64,000 bases of DNA from Acrocarpospora pleiomorpha (lineage in GTDB: Bacteria; Actinomycetota; Actinomycetes; Streptosporangiales; Streptosporangiaceae). Under the pieces are notes generated by a model. The model was not told the DNA's origin, made no database searches, and saw only the letters and a list, made by a program, of their open reading frames with translations. Positions 8,177 through 16,320 of this stretch are shown here, in pieces. The stretch lies in the NCBI RefSeq assembly GCF_009687885.1, contig NZ_BLAF01000075.1, positions 35,199 to 99,198 of the forward strand. Direction: 5' to 3'. Every line of letters begins with the position of its first letter. Positions within the stretch are counted from its first letter, which is position 1. The translations under genes and the position numbers were made by a program.

Positions 8177-9474
8177 GTTCGCTCCCCGCCCTCTGGTGAC
8201 TGCTCGATCAGGAGACCGGCCTCGGTCAGGGCCTGGGCCGCCTCCACCACCGCGGCGAACGGGATCTCCGATCGCTGGGCGATGTCCAGAAGGCTGTGGT
8301 CACCATCGGAATAGTTAAGTATCCATAAGATCGCCATCTGGTGTTGCTTGTTGTCGCGGTTCAGACTCGGTGAGGTGTAAAGTCCCCGTTTTCCGAGCTG
8401 CGGTTCTCCGTACGGCTGGAGGTTCAGGTAAACGCGATCGCCCTCCAGCACCTCCACGATCTCCCGCACCGCGGCCAGGGTGCCGGCCATGGCGTCGGGC
8501 GTGACCAGCTCGGGGTCGTCCGCCGAGGTGTGATATTCGGGGTACCCCTCGTTCGGTGACCTGGTCAGCAGGCCCACCGGCAGGTTGAATCCGGGCGAGC
8601 AGAACTGCCGCTCGTCGTAGCCGTACGGGGTGAAGTCCACCAGCGTGTGCTCTAGCTCGCGCAGCGCGTACGCCGCGGCCCGGTCCACGGCGGCGTCGCC
8701 GCGCCGGCTGCGCTTGTACCGCAACGGCCCGGGATCGCCCGCGCAGGCCAGCACCAGGCCGTGCTTGACCAGGCCGAGCCGGTCCCGGTTGCGGGCCAGC
8801 CAGGTGATCGAGCCGATCGTGCCCGGGGCGAACAGGAAGCGATAGGTGAGCCGCGGCCCGCCCGGGATCGCGGCCAGCGCCTGAGCCAGCTCGACCGCCA
8901 CCGCGATGCCCGCCAGCGTCTCGTTGGCCAGCGCGGGATGGCAGGTGTGACAGACGATCAGCACCTCGTCGGCCTGCCGGCCCGGCACCACGTGCTCGGC
9001 GTAGGTGAGGTGGCCGTCGGCGAGGGTGGCGTCGATCCTGACCTCGAACTCCTCGTCCTCCTGGAGTTCCTTCAGCGTGTTGTCGCTCAGGCAGAACCCC
9101 CAGGTCCCGGAGTAGTACCCGGCCCGGTACGGGATCAGGTCCGGCTGCCCCGGCAGCGTGTGCAGGTGCTCGCGCAGCTCGGCGAACGGCAGCGTGGCGT
9201 GCACCGGCACGCTGTAGCCGACCACGTGCAGCGGGGTCGCGGCGAAGTCCACCACCCGCCGGCCGGTCCGGTCCTTGACGTACGCGTCCCGGATGTTCCA
9301 CTCCTGGGGAATCGTCCAGTCCAGCACCGGGGTGCCGGTCGGCACCTCGTGCACCTCCAGCGGGATGCTCTCGCCGATGATCTCCAGGGTCCGCCGGACG
9401 CCGTCGCCGGTCATGCTGCGGCAGATCGGGTGCAGCCGCCGGACCAGCTCGTGCATCCGCGCCCCGGCCGTCAC
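8173..9474 (-). CDS. DUF4910-type aminopeptidase-like protein with C-terminal winged helix
   Basis: This 433-residue protein resembles the M28-aminopeptidase-like family found in polysaccharide loci (DUF4910 with a DUF2172-type insert). Visible motifs are the N-terminal MHELVRRLHPICRS-MTGDG, the metal-site-like CHTCHPALANETLAG at about 175-189 and EYHTSADDPE near residue 315. The last 65 residues (from about 365) read as a winged helix. Despite the peptidase-like fold, family members are usually encoded with sugar-modifying genes, so the substrate could be a peptide, an amide-linked sugar substituent, or none. The GTG start overlaps the methyltransferase stop (GTGA). Confidence 0.82.
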   Translation of the reverse strand: MTAGARMHELVRRLHPICRSMTGDGVRRTLEIIGESIPLEVHEVPTGTPVLDWTIPQEWNIRDAYVKDRTGRRVVDFAATPLHVVGYSVPVHATLPFAELREHLHTLPGQPDLIPYRAGYYSGTWGFCLSDNTLKELQEDEEFEVRIDATLADGHLTYAEHVVPGRQADEVLIVCHTCHPALANETLAGIAVAVELAQALAAIPGGPRLTYRFLFAPGTIGSITWLARNRDRLGLVKHGLVLACAGDPGPLRYKRSRRGDAAVDRAAAYALRELEHTLVDFTPYGYDERQFCSPGFNLPVGLLTRSPNEGYPEYHTSADDPELVTPDAMAGTLAAVREIVEVLEGDRVYLNLQPYGEPQLGKRGLYTSPSLNRDNKQHQMAILWILNYSDGDHSLLDIAQRSEIPFAAVVEAAQALTEAGLLIEQSPEGGERT

Positions 9475-10724
9475 ACGATCTCCAGGGACGGGATCGGGAA
9501 GACCAGCTTGCCTCCCCAGTCACGGACATAGGACAGCTGGTCGGTCAGCTCCGCCTTCAGGTTCCAGGGGAGCACCAGCACGTAATCCGGGCGGTCCGCC
9601 GCGATGCGCTCCGGCGGGAAGATCGGCACCCGCGTTCCCGGGGTGAACCGGCCGTGCTTGTACGGATTGCGGTCGACGGTGTACGCCAGCAGATCCGGCC
9701 GGATGCCGCAGTGATTCAGCAGCGTGTTGCCCTTGCCCGGCGCGCCGTACCCCACCACCGAGCGCCCCTCGTCCGCGGCCCGCACCAGGAACGCCAGCAG
9801 ATCCCGGCGAACCTTGGCGACGCGGTCGGCGAACTGCCCGTACCCCGATATATCCAGCAATCCCGCGGCTTGCTCCCGCGCGATCACCTCGCCCACCCGC
9901 TCGCTCACCGCGGCGCCCAGCTCCATCGGCCGCGCCCACAGGCGGATCGAACCTCCGTGTGTCGGGAGCAGCTCCACGTCCACCAGGGCGAGACCTCCGC
10001 CGGCCAGCGCCTGCCGTGCCGAGGCCACGGAGTAGTACTGGAAATGCTCGTGATAGATCGTGTCGTATTGGTTCAGTTCCATCAGCGTCAGCAGATGCTG
10101 AACCTCGATCGACACCCATCCGTCATCGGCGACCAGCGCCCGCAGGCCCTGGGTGAAGCCCACCACGTCCGGAATGTGGGCGTACACATTATTTGCGACG
10201 ACCACGTCGGCGGGCCCGTGCTCCGCCCGCACCTGTGCCCCGACCTCGGGCGACAGGAATTCCGTCACCGTCGGAACGCCGCGCTCCCGCGCGACCGCCC
10301 CCACGTTGGCCGACGGCTCGATCCCCAGGCAGCGGACCCCCCGGTCCACCATGTGCCCGAGCAGGTATCCGTCGTTGGACGCGACCTCGACGACGAAGCC
10401 CGGCCGCAGCCGGTCCACCACGTCGTTCACGAACCCCTTCGCGTGCTCCACCCAGGACGACGAATACGACGAGAAATACGCATACTCCGTAAATGTCTCC
10501 TCGGGCGTAATGAGCGGAGGAATCTGCGCGAGCCAGCAGGACGTGCAAACCCGCAAATGTAATGGATATGTCATCTCAGGTTCATCCAGCTGATCCGCCG
10601 TCAGGAACAGCTCGCACGGCGGCGTCGCGCCCAGGTCCACCACACTGGACAAACTGCCCGAACCACACAAACGGCAGGTAACGGCGGTGGGCTCCCCGGA
10701 TGGCACGTTCCCATGGACGGTCAT
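9471..10724 (-). CDS. NDP-sugar C-methyltransferase (TylC3/NovU type)
   Basis: This 417-residue SAM-dependent enzyme has the three-part layout of sugar C-methyltransferases. The N-terminal zinc site has Cys 17, 20, 60 and 63 (CRLCG ... CTSCW). The central Rossmann domain has VVEVASNDGYLLG. The C-terminal half has VVGYGAPGKGNTLLNHCG and the family's TVDRNPYKHGRFTPG and VLPWNLKAE. Known relatives methylate C-3 of dTDP-4-keto-6-deoxy sugars. Here it could act on a dTDP- or CDP-linked keto sugar and so make a branched sugar. It heads the leftward run of coupled genes. A partial second copy of its 3' end lies at 6129-6188. Confidence 0.9.
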   Translation of the reverse strand: MTVHGNVPSGEPTAVTCRLCGSGSLSSVVDLGATPPCELFLTADQLDEPEMTYPLHLRVCTSCWLAQIPPLITPEETFTEYAYFSSYSSSWVEHAKGFVNDVVDRLRPGFVVEVASNDGYLLGHMVDRGVRCLGIEPSANVGAVARERGVPTVTEFLSPEVGAQVRAEHGPADVVVANNVYAHIPDVVGFTQGLRALVADDGWVSIEVQHLLTLMELNQYDTIYHEHFQYYSVASARQALAGGGLALVDVELLPTHGGSIRLWARPMELGAAVSERVGEVIAREQAAGLLDISGYGQFADRVAKVRRDLLAFLVRAADEGRSVVGYGAPGKGNTLLNHCGIRPDLLAYTVDRNPYKHGRFTPGTRVPIFPPERIAADRPDYVLVLPWNLKAELTDQLSYVRDWGGKLVFPIPSLEIV

Positions 10725-10916
10725 GGCATTCCCGATCTTGTGTGACTGATGTTTCTCAACGTATCCAAGACGCCGGTGAGGCAGGGTTGGTTGGCGTGGC
10801 TATAGGACGACATTTCCCCTCCAGTCCAACGGCTCGCCAGCGGATTATTCGGACCCTTCCCCCCAAGCGTTACAACCAGGCGATCATAGACGAACGACTG
10901 TGCGATGCTCTCGTGC

Positions 10917-11510
10917 ATGGACCGCCTGAGCATCGACGGAGCCTGGGTTCACACGCCCACCGTCCACTCCGACCTCCGTGGCACGTTCCACGAGGCCTTC
11001 CGCGCCGCCGACCTGCGCGCCGTCGCCGGACACCCGATGGAGCTCGCCCAGATCAACAGCTCCACCTCCAGTCGCGGCGTCCTGCGCGGGGTGCACTTCG
11101 CGGCGGTGCCGCCGGGCCAGGCCAAGTACGTCACCTGCGTGTCCGGTTCCGTGCTCGACGTGGCGGTGGACCTGCGGGTGGGCTCGCCCACGTTCCTGCG
11201 CTGGGAGAGCGTGGTCCTCGACGACGTCACCCGCAGGGGGATCTACCTGGCGGAAGGGCTCGGACACGCCTTCCTGGCGCTGAGCGAGCAGGCCACCGTC
11301 CTGTACGTCTGCTCCCAGCCGTACGCGCCTGGCCGGGAGCACGGCGTCCACCCCCTGGACCCGGACCTCGGCATCGACTGGCCGGCCGGCCTGACCCCGC
11401 TGCTGTCGGACAAGGACGCCGCCGCGCCCACCGCCAAGGAGGCCATGGCGGCCGGCCTGCTCCCGGATCACGACACCTGCCTGGCCCACTACCGATCGCT
11501 CGCGGGCTGA
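10917..11510 (+). CDS. rmlC: dTDP-4-dehydrorhamnose 3,5-epimerase-like protein
   Basis: This cupin-fold protein of about 197 residues has the RmlC markers RGTFHEAF, GVLRGVHFA (catalytic His) and VLDVAVDLRVGSPTF (Asp of the His-Asp pair), then EGLGHAFLAL. It converts dTDP-4-keto-6-deoxyglucose to the 3,5-epimer in rhamnose synthesis, or performs a related single epimerisation. An ATG four codons upstream (10905) is equally possible, since neither start has a good ribosome site. It is the only sugar gene on the plus strand in this stretch and overlaps the end of rmlD by 22 bp, tail to tail. Confidence 0.87.
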   Translation: MDRLSIDGAWVHTPTVHSDLRGTFHEAFRAADLRAVAGHPMELAQINSSTSSRGVLRGVHFAAVPPGQAKYVTCVSGSVLDVAVDLRVGSPTFLRWESVVLDDVTRRGIYLAEGLGHAFLALSEQATVLYVCSQPYAPGREHGVHPLDPDLGIDWPAGLTPLLSDKDAAAPTAKEAMAAGLLPDHDTCLAHYRSLAG

Positions 11511-12355
11511 GCGACCGGGTTCAGCGACGACCAGGCCGCGGCCAGGCCCGCCCGCCAGTCCCGGATCGGCGGCAGGTCCGCGGCGGCCCACCGGTCGTGG
11601 CCGAGCACGCTGTTGGCCGGCCGCCGGGCCGGGCGCGGGAAACGCGCCGAGGGGATCGGAACCACCCGGTCCGGATCCGCGCCGAGCAGCCGGAAAATCT
11701 CCTGGGCGAAGCCGTGCCAGCTGGTCCTGCCCTGGCTGGTGCCGTGATAGATCCCACCGGGGTGCCGCGTCCGCCCCAGCTGGAGCAGCCGCTCCGCCAG
11801 GTCGGCGGTCCAGGTCGGCTGCCCGAACTGGTCATCCACCACGGTCACCTGGTCCTGTGAGCCGGCCAGGCGGATCATCGTGCGGGCGAAGTTGGGGCCG
11901 TGCGCGCCGTACAACCAGGCGGTGCGCACCACCGTGCCGCCGTGCGCCAGCACGGCCCGCTCCCCGGCCAGCTTGGTCCGCCCGTACGCGTTGACCGGAT
12001 CGGTCGCCTCGTCCTCCCGGTAGGGTTCGGAGCCGGTGCCGGCGAAGACGTAGTCGGTGGACACGTGCAGCAGCCGGGGACCGCAGGCCGCGGCCAGCGA
12101 CCGCACCGCGTGCCCGTTGACGGCCAGCGCCGCCGGCTCGTGCGTCTCGGCGTCGTCCACCGCCGTCCAGGCCGCGCAGTTGATCACTACCTGGGGGTTC
12201 AGGTCCCGCACGGCGACGGCCACCGCGTCCGGATCGGTCAGGTCGAGCTCGCCGCGGCCGAGGGCGGCGACCTGCTCGCCGTCCCGGGTGAGCGCCTCGA
12301 CGACATCGGCGCCGAGCATGCCGCCGGCGCCCGTCACCAGCCAGGTGGGGTTCAT
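11489..12355 (-). CDS. rmlD: dTDP-4-dehydrorhamnose reductase
   Basis: This 288-residue SDR starts WLVTGAGGMLGADVV (GxxGxxG) and carries VSTDYVFAGTG and the catalytic YGRTK. It includes the RmlD-typical DDQFGQPTWTADLAE and HGTSQGRTSWHGFAQEIF. It reduces dTDP-4-keto-L-rhamnose to dTDP-L-rhamnose with NAD(P)H. The ATG at 12355 overlaps the stop of the endonuclease/phosphatase-family gene (ATGA); a much longer frame to 13405 lies inside that gene and is not real. With rmlA, rmlB and the rmlC-like gene in this locus, it completes a dTDP-rhamnose pathway. Confidence 0.92.
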   Translation of the reverse strand: MNPTWLVTGAGGMLGADVVEALTRDGEQVAALGRGELDLTDPDAVAVAVRDLNPQVVINCAAWTAVDDAETHEPAALAVNGHAVRSLAAACGPRLLHVSTDYVFAGTGSEPYREDEATDPVNAYGRTKLAGERAVLAHGGTVVRTAWLYGAHGPNFARTMIRLAGSQDQVTVVDDQFGQPTWTADLAERLLQLGRTRHPGGIYHGTSQGRTSWHGFAQEIFRLLGADPDRVVPIPSARFPRPARRPANSVLGHDRWAAADLPPIRDWRAGLAAAWSSLNPVAQPASDR

Positions 12356-13359
12356 GATCTGCCTATCTCGGGAAGGGCGAGCTCGGTGAGCGTCGCACGG
12401 TGGTCGCAGTGCGGCAGCGCGAACGCGTCGAATCCCAGCACGGCGATGCGCCGGTCGGCCAGGACGTGATCGATGGCGACCTTGGGGAAGAACGGCGGCT
12501 GCTCGTAGTAGGGCCAGGTCATGGTCAGGCCCTTGCCCATGACGTCGGCGGCGTCGCGGTAGCCGGTGGCGATCAGCTCGCGCAGCACGGCGTGGTCGAG
12601 CGAGGAGTTGAAGTCCCCTGCCAGCACCCGCAACCGCCCGCCGGCGGGGGCGGGAGGCAGTGCCCGGATGCTCGGCTCCCAGCACCCGACCCGCCAGCCG
12701 CTCGACGGCGCGCACGCGTGCACCGCAACCACATCCAGCTCCTGCCCCCCGGGCAGGGTCACCACGGCGGGGATCTGGGCCGGTCCCTCGCCCGGGATCG
12801 GGGTGTCGCCGGGCCGCAGCGGATGCCGGGAGAACACCGCGGAACCCCAGGCATCCTCCAGCGGCTCCCCCACCCGGTTCGGCAGGAGCTCGCTGATGCC
12901 CCGCTCCGTCAGCGCGTAGGCCAGCCAGGGCGCGTACTCCAGCAGGATGAGCACATCGGGGCGGATGGCGCGGATCGCGGCCATCAGCGCGTCGGCGTCC
13001 ACGGTGCCGTTGAAGGCGTTCAGGGCCAGCACCTTGACGCGCGGACCCGAGACGTCTGGATTGCCGCTCGGCAGCGCCCTGGGCAGCACGATCACCGCGA
13101 ACATGGCCACCACCGCCAGCCAGGCCAGCGCCGGGGGCCACCGGCGCAGCGCGACGGCCAGCGCCAGTGGCAGCAGTGCGGCGGCGGCCACATACGGGGT
13201 GAACGACACCGCCTGGGACCAGCGGAACTTCGGTTCGACACCGGTCAGCCTGAGCACCGCCCAGGCCGCGAACGGGACCAGCAGCGCCCACAGGGCAGGA
13301 ACGATCCACGCACGGGGAGCGGTGGTGGCGATGTGCTGAACCTCCAGCGTGATGCGCAC
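12352..13359 (-). CDS. Membrane-anchored endonuclease/exonuclease/phosphatase family protein
   Basis: This 335-residue protein has three N-terminal membrane segments (about residues 18-98) followed by an EEP-fold domain. The motifs are LALNAFNGTVDA, ILLEYAP (catalytic Glu), VLAGDFNSSLDH (Asp/Asn), IDHVLAD and a terminal CDHRATL. The fold cleaves phosphodiester or phosphomonoester bonds in nucleic acids, lipids or sugars. With the domain predicted outside the membrane and set between rmlD and rmlB, a role on a lipid-phosphate or surface polymer is more likely than DNA repair, but this is inference. It is 15 bp from rmlB and overlaps rmlD. Confidence 0.85.
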   Translation of the reverse strand: MRITLEVQHIATTAPRAWIVPALWALLVPFAAWAVLRLTGVEPKFRWSQAVSFTPYVAAAALLPLALAVALRRWPPALAWLAVVAMFAVIVLPRALPSGNPDVSGPRVKVLALNAFNGTVDADALMAAIRAIRPDVLILLEYAPWLAYALTERGISELLPNRVGEPLEDAWGSAVFSRHPLRPGDTPIPGEGPAQIPAVVTLPGGQELDVVAVHACAPSSGWRVGCWEPSIRALPPAPAGGRLRVLAGDFNSSLDHAVLRELIATGYRDAADVMGKGLTMTWPYYEQPPFFPKVAIDHVLADRRIAVLGFDAFALPHCDHRATLTELALPEIGRS

Positions 13360-13374
13360 GACAGCGGTCAGGGG

Positions 13375-14358
13375 CTACCGCGAACCCGACCGCAGCGGCT
13401 TCCACCAGGACGGGTTGTCCACATACCAGCGCACGGTCTCGGCCAGCCCGTCCTCGAAACTCACCCGGGGAGCGTAGCCGAGCGCGCGCAGCCGGGAGTC
13501 GTCGAGGGAGTAGCGCCGATCGTGGCCCTTGCGGTCGGGCACCCGCTCGACCATGTCGGGGGCCGCCTCCAGGGCGGTCAGCAGCCGCTCGGTGAGCTCC
13601 AGGTTGCTCAGCTCGGCGGTGCCGGCGATGTGGTAGACCTGCCCGGGCTCGCCGCGCTCGGCCACCAGCTGGATGCCCTGGCAGTGGTCGTCCACGTGCA
13701 CCCAGTCACGGATGTTGCCGCCGTCGCCGTACAGGGGGACCTTGCGGCCTTCGATCAGATTGGTGACGAACAGCGGGATGATCTTCTCGGGGAACTGGTA
13801 GGGCCCGTAGTTGTTGCCGCACCGGGTGATGGACACCGGCAGCCCGTGCGTGGTCGCGTACGCCATCGCGATCATGTCTCCGCCCGCCTTGGCCGCCGAG
13901 TACGGCGAGCGCGGCGCCAGCGGCGCGTCCTCCGCCCAGCTGCCGATCTCGATGGACCCGTAGACCTCGTCGGTGGACACCTGCACGACCCGGCCGACGC
14001 GGGCCGTCAGGCACGCCTCCATCAGCGTCTGGGTGCCCAGCACGTTGGTGCGCACGAACTCGGCAGAGCCCTCGATCGACCGGTCCACGTGCGACTCGGC
14101 CGCGAAGTGCAGCACCACGTCGTGCCCGGGGACCAGGTCGGCCAGCAGCCGGGCGTCGCAGACGTCTCCGTGCACGAAGGTGTGACGGCCCGCCACGGGG
14201 GCAAGATTGGCCAGGTTGCCGGCGTAGGTGAGCCGGTCGAGAACGGTGACTTCGGCGCCTGCGAAGGCAGGGTAGCCATCGGACAGGACGGTGCGCACAT
14301 AATGGGAGCCGATGAAACCGGCCCCGCCGGTGACAAGCAATTTCACGGGGAGATTCAC
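13375..14358 (-). CDS. rmlB: dTDP-glucose 4,6-dehydratase
   Basis: This 327-residue extended SDR begins LLVTGGAGFIGSHYVR and carries HFAAESHVDRSIEGS, VSTDEVYGSIE (with the Asp-Glu catalytic pair), YSAAKAGGD (Tyr/Lys) and RCGNNYGPYQFPEKIIPLF, all diagnostic of RmlB. It turns dTDP-glucose into dTDP-4-keto-6-deoxyglucose, the branch point for rhamnose and other deoxysugars, including substrates of C-methyltransferases like that at 9471-10724. A GTG at 14358 is used; a second GTG four codons on (14346) could also serve. It is divergent from the secreted beta-helix gene. Confidence 0.95.
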   Translation of the reverse strand: MNLPVKLLVTGGAGFIGSHYVRTVLSDGYPAFAGAEVTVLDRLTYAGNLANLAPVAGRHTFVHGDVCDARLLADLVPGHDVVLHFAAESHVDRSIEGSAEFVRTNVLGTQTLMEACLTARVGRVVQVSTDEVYGSIEIGSWAEDAPLAPRSPYSAAKAGGDMIAMAYATTHGLPVSITRCGNNYGPYQFPEKIIPLFVTNLIEGRKVPLYGDGGNIRDWVHVDDHCQGIQLVAERGEPGQVYHIAGTAELSNLELTERLLTALEAAPDMVERVPDRKGHDRRYSLDDSRLRALGYAPRVSFEDGLAETVRWYVDNPSWWKPLRSGSR

Positions 14359-14579
14359 AACCTGTTCGTCGTTGCCGTTCGTTGTTCACTTCGCAGCGGT
14401 TACGTCGTACCGACTCCTCAGCGGACGCTTGGGTTGACGTCGTTCAGGCCAGCCAAAGCGACATGATGGGAAATTTCGCCAAAATTGATGCGAGTCCGTT
14501 ACCTCACCCGCCACAATGGTCCCCCGGTACGCATACAAGTATGAACGAGCCGAGCGCCTAAAGCGCGGAGGTCAGATAC

Positions 14580-16268
14580 ATGGCCCATTCACACTCGCAC
14601 CGTCGCGACTCCCAGCGGCGCTCGCTATCCCGGTCCCGCGTCGCGTACGCGTTGTCCGGCACGCTGGTGGCGGTCGCCGTCTCGGTGACGTTCCTCAGCT
14701 CAGGCGACGACGGAGGACCGGCCGCGCAGACCGCCAAGCTGACCGCCGCCACCCCGGCGGCCACGCCTGAGGTCAAGGAAGTCAGCTTCTGGACGCCGAC
14801 CACCGCGATCAAATCGCCCCGGCACAAGGACAAGACCCCGCTGGAACTGGGCACCCGGTTCACCGTGGCGCGGGACGGCTGGGTGACCGGCGTGCGCTTC
14901 TACAAGGCCAAGGGCGAGAAGGGCAAGCACACCGGCAACCTCTGGAATTCGAAGGGCGTCAAGCTGGCCAGCGTCCGGTTCACCGCCGAGACGGCCGCCG
15001 GCTGGCAGGAGGCCCGGTTCGGCGCGCCGGTCCAGGTGCGCGCGGGGGACACGTACACGATCTCCTACCACAGCACCCACGGCACCTACGTCGGCAAGCC
15101 CGGCGTCACCGGCCTGGCGGCCGGCCCGATGGCCACCCCCGCCAGACGAACCGGCGTCTACCGGTACGGCAAGAGCGGATTCCCCCGCCAGTCGAACCCG
15201 AAGAACTACCACTACTACGTCGACCCGATCTTCCGCTGGATGGACTGGCGGCCGAATCCGGTCGACACCACCGCTCCCGTGGTAACCCCGACCCCGGCCG
15301 AGCCGGCCGTCGTCACGCCGACGCCGAGCCCCTCGCCCACACCGACGCCTACCGTGACCGTCACTCCCACCCCGTCGCCGTCGCCGTCGCCGTCGCCTAC
15401 ACCGACACTGACACCGACCCAGAAACCGACACCGACCCCGACACCCACCCCCAAGGTGACGCCGACCTTCTCGGCGAGCCCGCTGCCCCCGGACCCGGGC
15501 AGCCGGACCTGCGCCGGCTTCCCCACCGCGGCCTGCACCGGCGTGCCCCCGGGCACCCAGCTGAAGAAGCTGGCGCTGAACTTCGACGGTGACTCCTACC
15601 GGGTGACCCAACCGGGCATGGTGCTCGACGGGGTGCACATCCCGGGCACGCTGCTGATCACGGCGAACGACGTGACCGTTCGGAACAGCCAGATCGACGG
15701 CCAGATCATGGGCGTGTACGCGGACAAGCGCTACTCGTTCACGGTCACGGACTCCACCGTCGGCTCACCGAACCGCTGCGACACCGCCCCCGGCATCCTG
15801 GACGCCAACTTCACCGCCACCCGCGTCCACATCCGCGGCCACGGCGACGGCTTCAGCGTCTCCGGCGACAACGTCACCATCACCGACTCCTACGTCCTAC
15901 TCTGCAGCAACCCCGGCGACCACTCCGACGGCATCCAAACCGTCGGCGCCAGCAAAAACCTCACCTTCCACCACAACACCGTCGACCAACGCAAAGCACC
16001 CTCCCACACCGCCCCCGTCTTCCTCGTCGACGCCACCGAAGGCGTCGTCGTCACCGACAACCTCCTGATCGGCGGCACCTACACGCTGCAGATCAGAACC
16101 GCCCCCGGCGCGATCGCCAGGAACAACGCGATCGTGAACAACAGCTGGAACTACGGCCCGCTCAACGTGGATTGCCGTAACACGGCCTGGTCGGGGAACA
16201 AGCTGGTCACCATCGACAACGACTACAACGTGACCTCCACCATCAGCCAGCTGGACTGCGGCGGCTGA
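14580..16268 (+). CDS. Secreted DUF4082 / Pro-Thr linker / beta-helix protein
   Basis: This 562-residue exported protein has an Arg/His/Ser-rich N-terminus followed by a hydrophobic segment (about residues 24-40). A DUF4082 domain follows at about 65-220 (VSFWTPTTA, GTRFTVARDGWVTGVRFYK, YVDPIFRW). Next come a linker of P-T/P-S repeats (about 228-305) and a C-terminal right-handed parallel beta-helix (about 315-562) with repeated N-x-[VI]-x-[VI]-x-[ND] rungs. DUF4082 modules are often joined to carbohydrate-active domains. The protein probably binds or modifies a surface glycan; no catalytic residues can be assigned. A strong GGAGG lies nine bases before the ATG. It interrupts the sugar operon on the opposite strand between rmlB and rmlA. 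Confidence 0.87.
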   Translation: MAHSHSHRRDSQRRSLSRSRVAYALSGTLVAVAVSVTFLSSGDDGGPAAQTAKLTAATPAATPEVKEVSFWTPTTAIKSPRHKDKTPLELGTRFTVARDGWVTGVRFYKAKGEKGKHTGNLWNSKGVKLASVRFTAETAAGWQEARFGAPVQVRAGDTYTISYHSTHGTYVGKPGVTGLAAGPMATPARRTGVYRYGKSGFPRQSNPKNYHYYVDPIFRWMDWRPNPVDTTAPVVTPTPAEPAVVTPTPSPSPTPTPTVTVTPTPSPSPSPSPTPTLTPTQKPTPTPTPTPKVTPTFSASPLPPDPGSRTCAGFPTAACTGVPPGTQLKKLALNFDGDSYRVTQPGMVLDGVHIPGTLLITANDVTVRNSQIDGQIMGVYADKRYSFTVTDSTVGSPNRCDTAPGILDANFTATRVHIRGHGDGFSVSGDNVTITDSYVLLCSNPGDHSDGIQTVGASKNLTFHHNTVDQRKAPSHTAPVFLVDATEGVVVTDNLLIGGTYTLQIRTAPGAIARNNAIVNNSWNYGPLNVDCRNTAWSGNKLVTIDNDYNVTSTISQLDCGG

Positions 16269-16274
16269 CCCCGT

Positions 16275-16320
16275 ACATGAAAGAAGGGCCCCGGACGTGT
16301 CCGGGGCCCTTCTTTCATGT
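16275..16320. terminator. Perfect 22-bp-arm bidirectional terminator hairpin
   Basis: ACATGAAAGAAGGGCCCCGGAC (16275-16296) is the exact reverse complement of 16299-16320, with only GT between. The arms carry a GC core flanked by A-rich/T-rich ends, so transcripts from either side end in a stem followed by pyrimidine-rich sequence. It sits between the convergent secreted-protein gene and rmlA, whose stop codon begins at the last base of the right arm. Confidence 0.9.

Noticed and set aside
12400..14466. 688-codon plus-strand open frame opposite the EEP and rmlB genes
   Set aside because: The translation has no recognisable domain, while both minus-strand genes carry complete catalytic motifs.
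15260..15480. Tandem repeat or mobile element in the P/T-rich stretch
   Set aside because: The repeats encode a Pro-Thr/Pro-Ser linker in frame within a secreted protein, a common low-complexity feature.
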